64,000 bases of DNA from Stutzerimonas chloritidismutans AW-1. Lineage in GTDB: Bacteria > Pseudomonadota > Gammaproteobacteria > Pseudomonadales > Pseudomonadaceae. Position 1 is the stretch's first letter. Every line of letters begins with the position of its first letter. The stretch covers positions 1 to 64,000 of the forward strand of contig NZ_AOFQ01000031.1 in NCBI RefSeq assembly GCF_000495915.1, in the 5' to 3' direction. Positions 63,018 to 64,000 of this stretch are shown in pieces. Below the pieces are notes generated by a model. The model was not told where the DNA came from. It worked only from the letters and a program-made list of their open reading frames with translations, and made no database searches. The translations under genes were made by a program, and so were the position numbers.

Positions 63018-64000
63018 TTGGACGTCGGCAACATCAACCACCTGTTCTTTATCGGTGCCTTGTTGGTGGCGGCGAGCATCCTGATGAGTTCCCTTTCGGC
63101 GCGTCTCGGCGTGCCGATCCTGGTGATTTTCCTCGGCGTCGGCATGCTTGCCGGGGTCGATGGCGTAGGCGGTATCGTCTTCGAGGACTATCAGCTGGCC
63201 TTCGTCATCAGCAACCTGGCGCTGGCGGTGATTCTCCTCGACGGTGGCATGCGTACCCGTACCGCAACCTTCCGCGTGGCCCTGAAACCGGCGTTCTCGC
63301 TGGCGACCCTGGGCGTGGCGATCACCTCCGGCTTTACCGGGCTGGCCGCTGCCTGGCTGTTCGATTTGCCGCTGCTGCAGGGCCTGCTGATCGGCGCGAT
63401 CGTCGGCTCCACCGATGCCGCCGTGGTGTTCAACCTGCTCAACGGCAAGGGCCTGAACGAGCGGGTCGGTTCGACGCTGGAAATCGAGTCGGGCAGCAAC
63501 GACCCGATGGCGATGTTCCTTACCGTCGCGCTGATCGACATGCTGCTCGCCGGGCAGACCACCTTCGGCTGGGACTTCCTGCTGACTCTGCTGCAACAGT
63601 TCGGTATAGGCACCGTGCTCGGTCTGGCTGGCGGCTGGCTGCTGCTGCAGCTGATCAACCGGCTGTCGGTGGCCGACGGGCTCTACCCGCTGCTGGCAGT
63701 GGCCGGCGGCCTGATGATCTTCGCCCTGTCCGGCGCCATCGGCGGCAGCGGCATCCTCGCCATCTACGTCTGCGGTCTGCTGCTGGGTAACCGGCCGATC
63801 CGCAACCGCCACGGCATCCTGCACATGTTCGACGGCCTGGCCTGGCTCAGCCAGATCGGCATGTTCCTTGTGCTCGGCCTGCTGCTCACCCCCAGCGAAC
63901 TCTTGCCCATCGCCCTGCCGGCACTGGCGCTGTCGCTGTGGATGATCCTGTTCGCCCGCCCGCTGGCGGTGTTCGTCAGCCTGTTGCCGTTCCGCAGCTT
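63018..64000 (+). CDS. Potassium/proton antiporter, NhaP2/CvrA-type, truncated by the window end
   Basis: 327 codons are visible and the gene runs off the right edge. It starts at TTG 63018, preceded by GGAG seven to eight bases upstream; no ATG fits. The translation [45 protein letters not shown] and later [23 protein letters not shown] (with the ion-binding Asp pair region) are typical of CPA1 antiporters that export K+ under low osmolarity. At least eight hydrophobic helices are visible. The cytosolic TrkA-C/CorC-like tail would lie beyond the window. Start codon TTG suggests low expression. Confidence 0.88.
   Translation, partial: MDVGNINHLFFIGALLVAASILMSSLSARLGVPILVIFLGVGMLAGVDGVGGIVFEDYQLAFVISNLALAVILLDGGMRTRTATFRVALKPAFSLATLGVAITSGFTGLAAAWLFDLPLLQGLLIGAIVGSTDAAVVFNLLNGKGLNERVGSTLEIESGSNDPMAMFLTVALIDMLLAGQTTFGWDFLLTLLQQFGIGTVLGLAGGWLLLQLINRLSVADGLYPLLAVAGGLMIFALSGAIGGSGILAIYVCGLLLGNRPIRNRHGILHMFDGLAWLSQIGMFLVLGLLLTPSELLPIALPALALSLWMILFARPLAVFVSLLPFRS

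Noticed and set aside
1-64000. CRISPR array, tRNA or rRNA genes, prophage or integrase with attachment sites
   Set aside because: No regularly spaced repeats, no cloverleaf-type sequence and no phage-type gene were seen. The only mobile element recognised is the group II intron.

Overview
The window is a high-GC chromosomal segment from a gamma-proteobacterium of the Pseudomonas/Stutzerimonas type. This rests on gene families and gene order: SMR pump, oxidoreductases, hldE, msbA, the LPS core locus, ilvE, glnE, aceEF, a DipA-like phosphodiesterase and msrA follow the order I remember from the P. aeruginosa PA4990-PA5018 region. A bioBFHCD/acyl-CoA dehydrogenase block then resembles PA0486-PA0508. 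The species is not determined. No rRNA, tRNA, CRISPR array or phage was seen.

Layout. (1) 0-3.5 kb: SMR transporter whose start looks frameshifted, FAD oxidoreductase, aldo/keto reductase and a conserved unknown. (2) 3.5-9.1 kb, minus strand: msbA, mig-14-like, dnpA-like PIG-L deacetylase, hldE. (3) 9.2-23.5 kb: a long, tightly overlapping minus-strand LPS-core operon. Inner-core genes waaF, waaC, waaG, waaP and three further kinases come first, then a carbamoyltransferase, then an accessory outer-core part (GT2, two GT-B-like proteins, one of KpsS/KpsC type, an O-antigen ligase and a hexapeptide acyltransferase). A probable operon terminator lies inside the 3' end of the convergent kinase gene. 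(4) 23.6-36.6 kb: ilvE, glnE, aceEF with two RccR-type boxes upstream, a secreted unknown, a GAF/PAS/GGDEF/EAL protein and msrA. (5) 36.6-44.7 kb: a GacA-controlled Rsm-type small RNA, an acyl-CoA dehydrogenase, a membrane GGDEF protein, a group II intron inserted immediately behind a terminator, and a second acyl-CoA dehydrogenase with twin PsrA-type boxes. (6) 44.5-53.4 kb: the biotin operon bioBFHCD with a BirA-type operator, plus comF, srkA, rlmJ and a flavin oxidoreductase. (7) 53.5-61 kb: a Pantoea-like carotenoid cluster (crtZ, crtB, crtI, crtY, crtX, type 2 idi, crtE) in which crtZ is broken by a 19-bp insertion. (8) 61-64 kb: a third acyl-CoA dehydrogenase and a truncated K+/H+ antiporter.

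How the parts work together. HldE, WaaC, WaaF, WaaG, WaaP, the other kinases and WapO build and phosphorylate the LPS core. MsbA flips the core-lipid A and the WaaL-like ligase would attach a polymer. CrtE supplies GGPP, CrtB and CrtI make lycopene and CrtY makes beta-carotene. CrtX glucosylates zeaxanthin, but the broken crtZ predicts that the pathway stops at beta-carotene unless another hydroxylase exists. BioFCDBH form one biotin pathway.

The most noteworthy items are the Rsm-type sRNA with tandem GacA boxes, the broken crtZ, the intron placement, several well-formed operators (BirA, PsrA, RccR types) and the kinase-like proteins lacking the catalytic Asp in the LPS locus. I found no clearly unprecedented multi-gene system.
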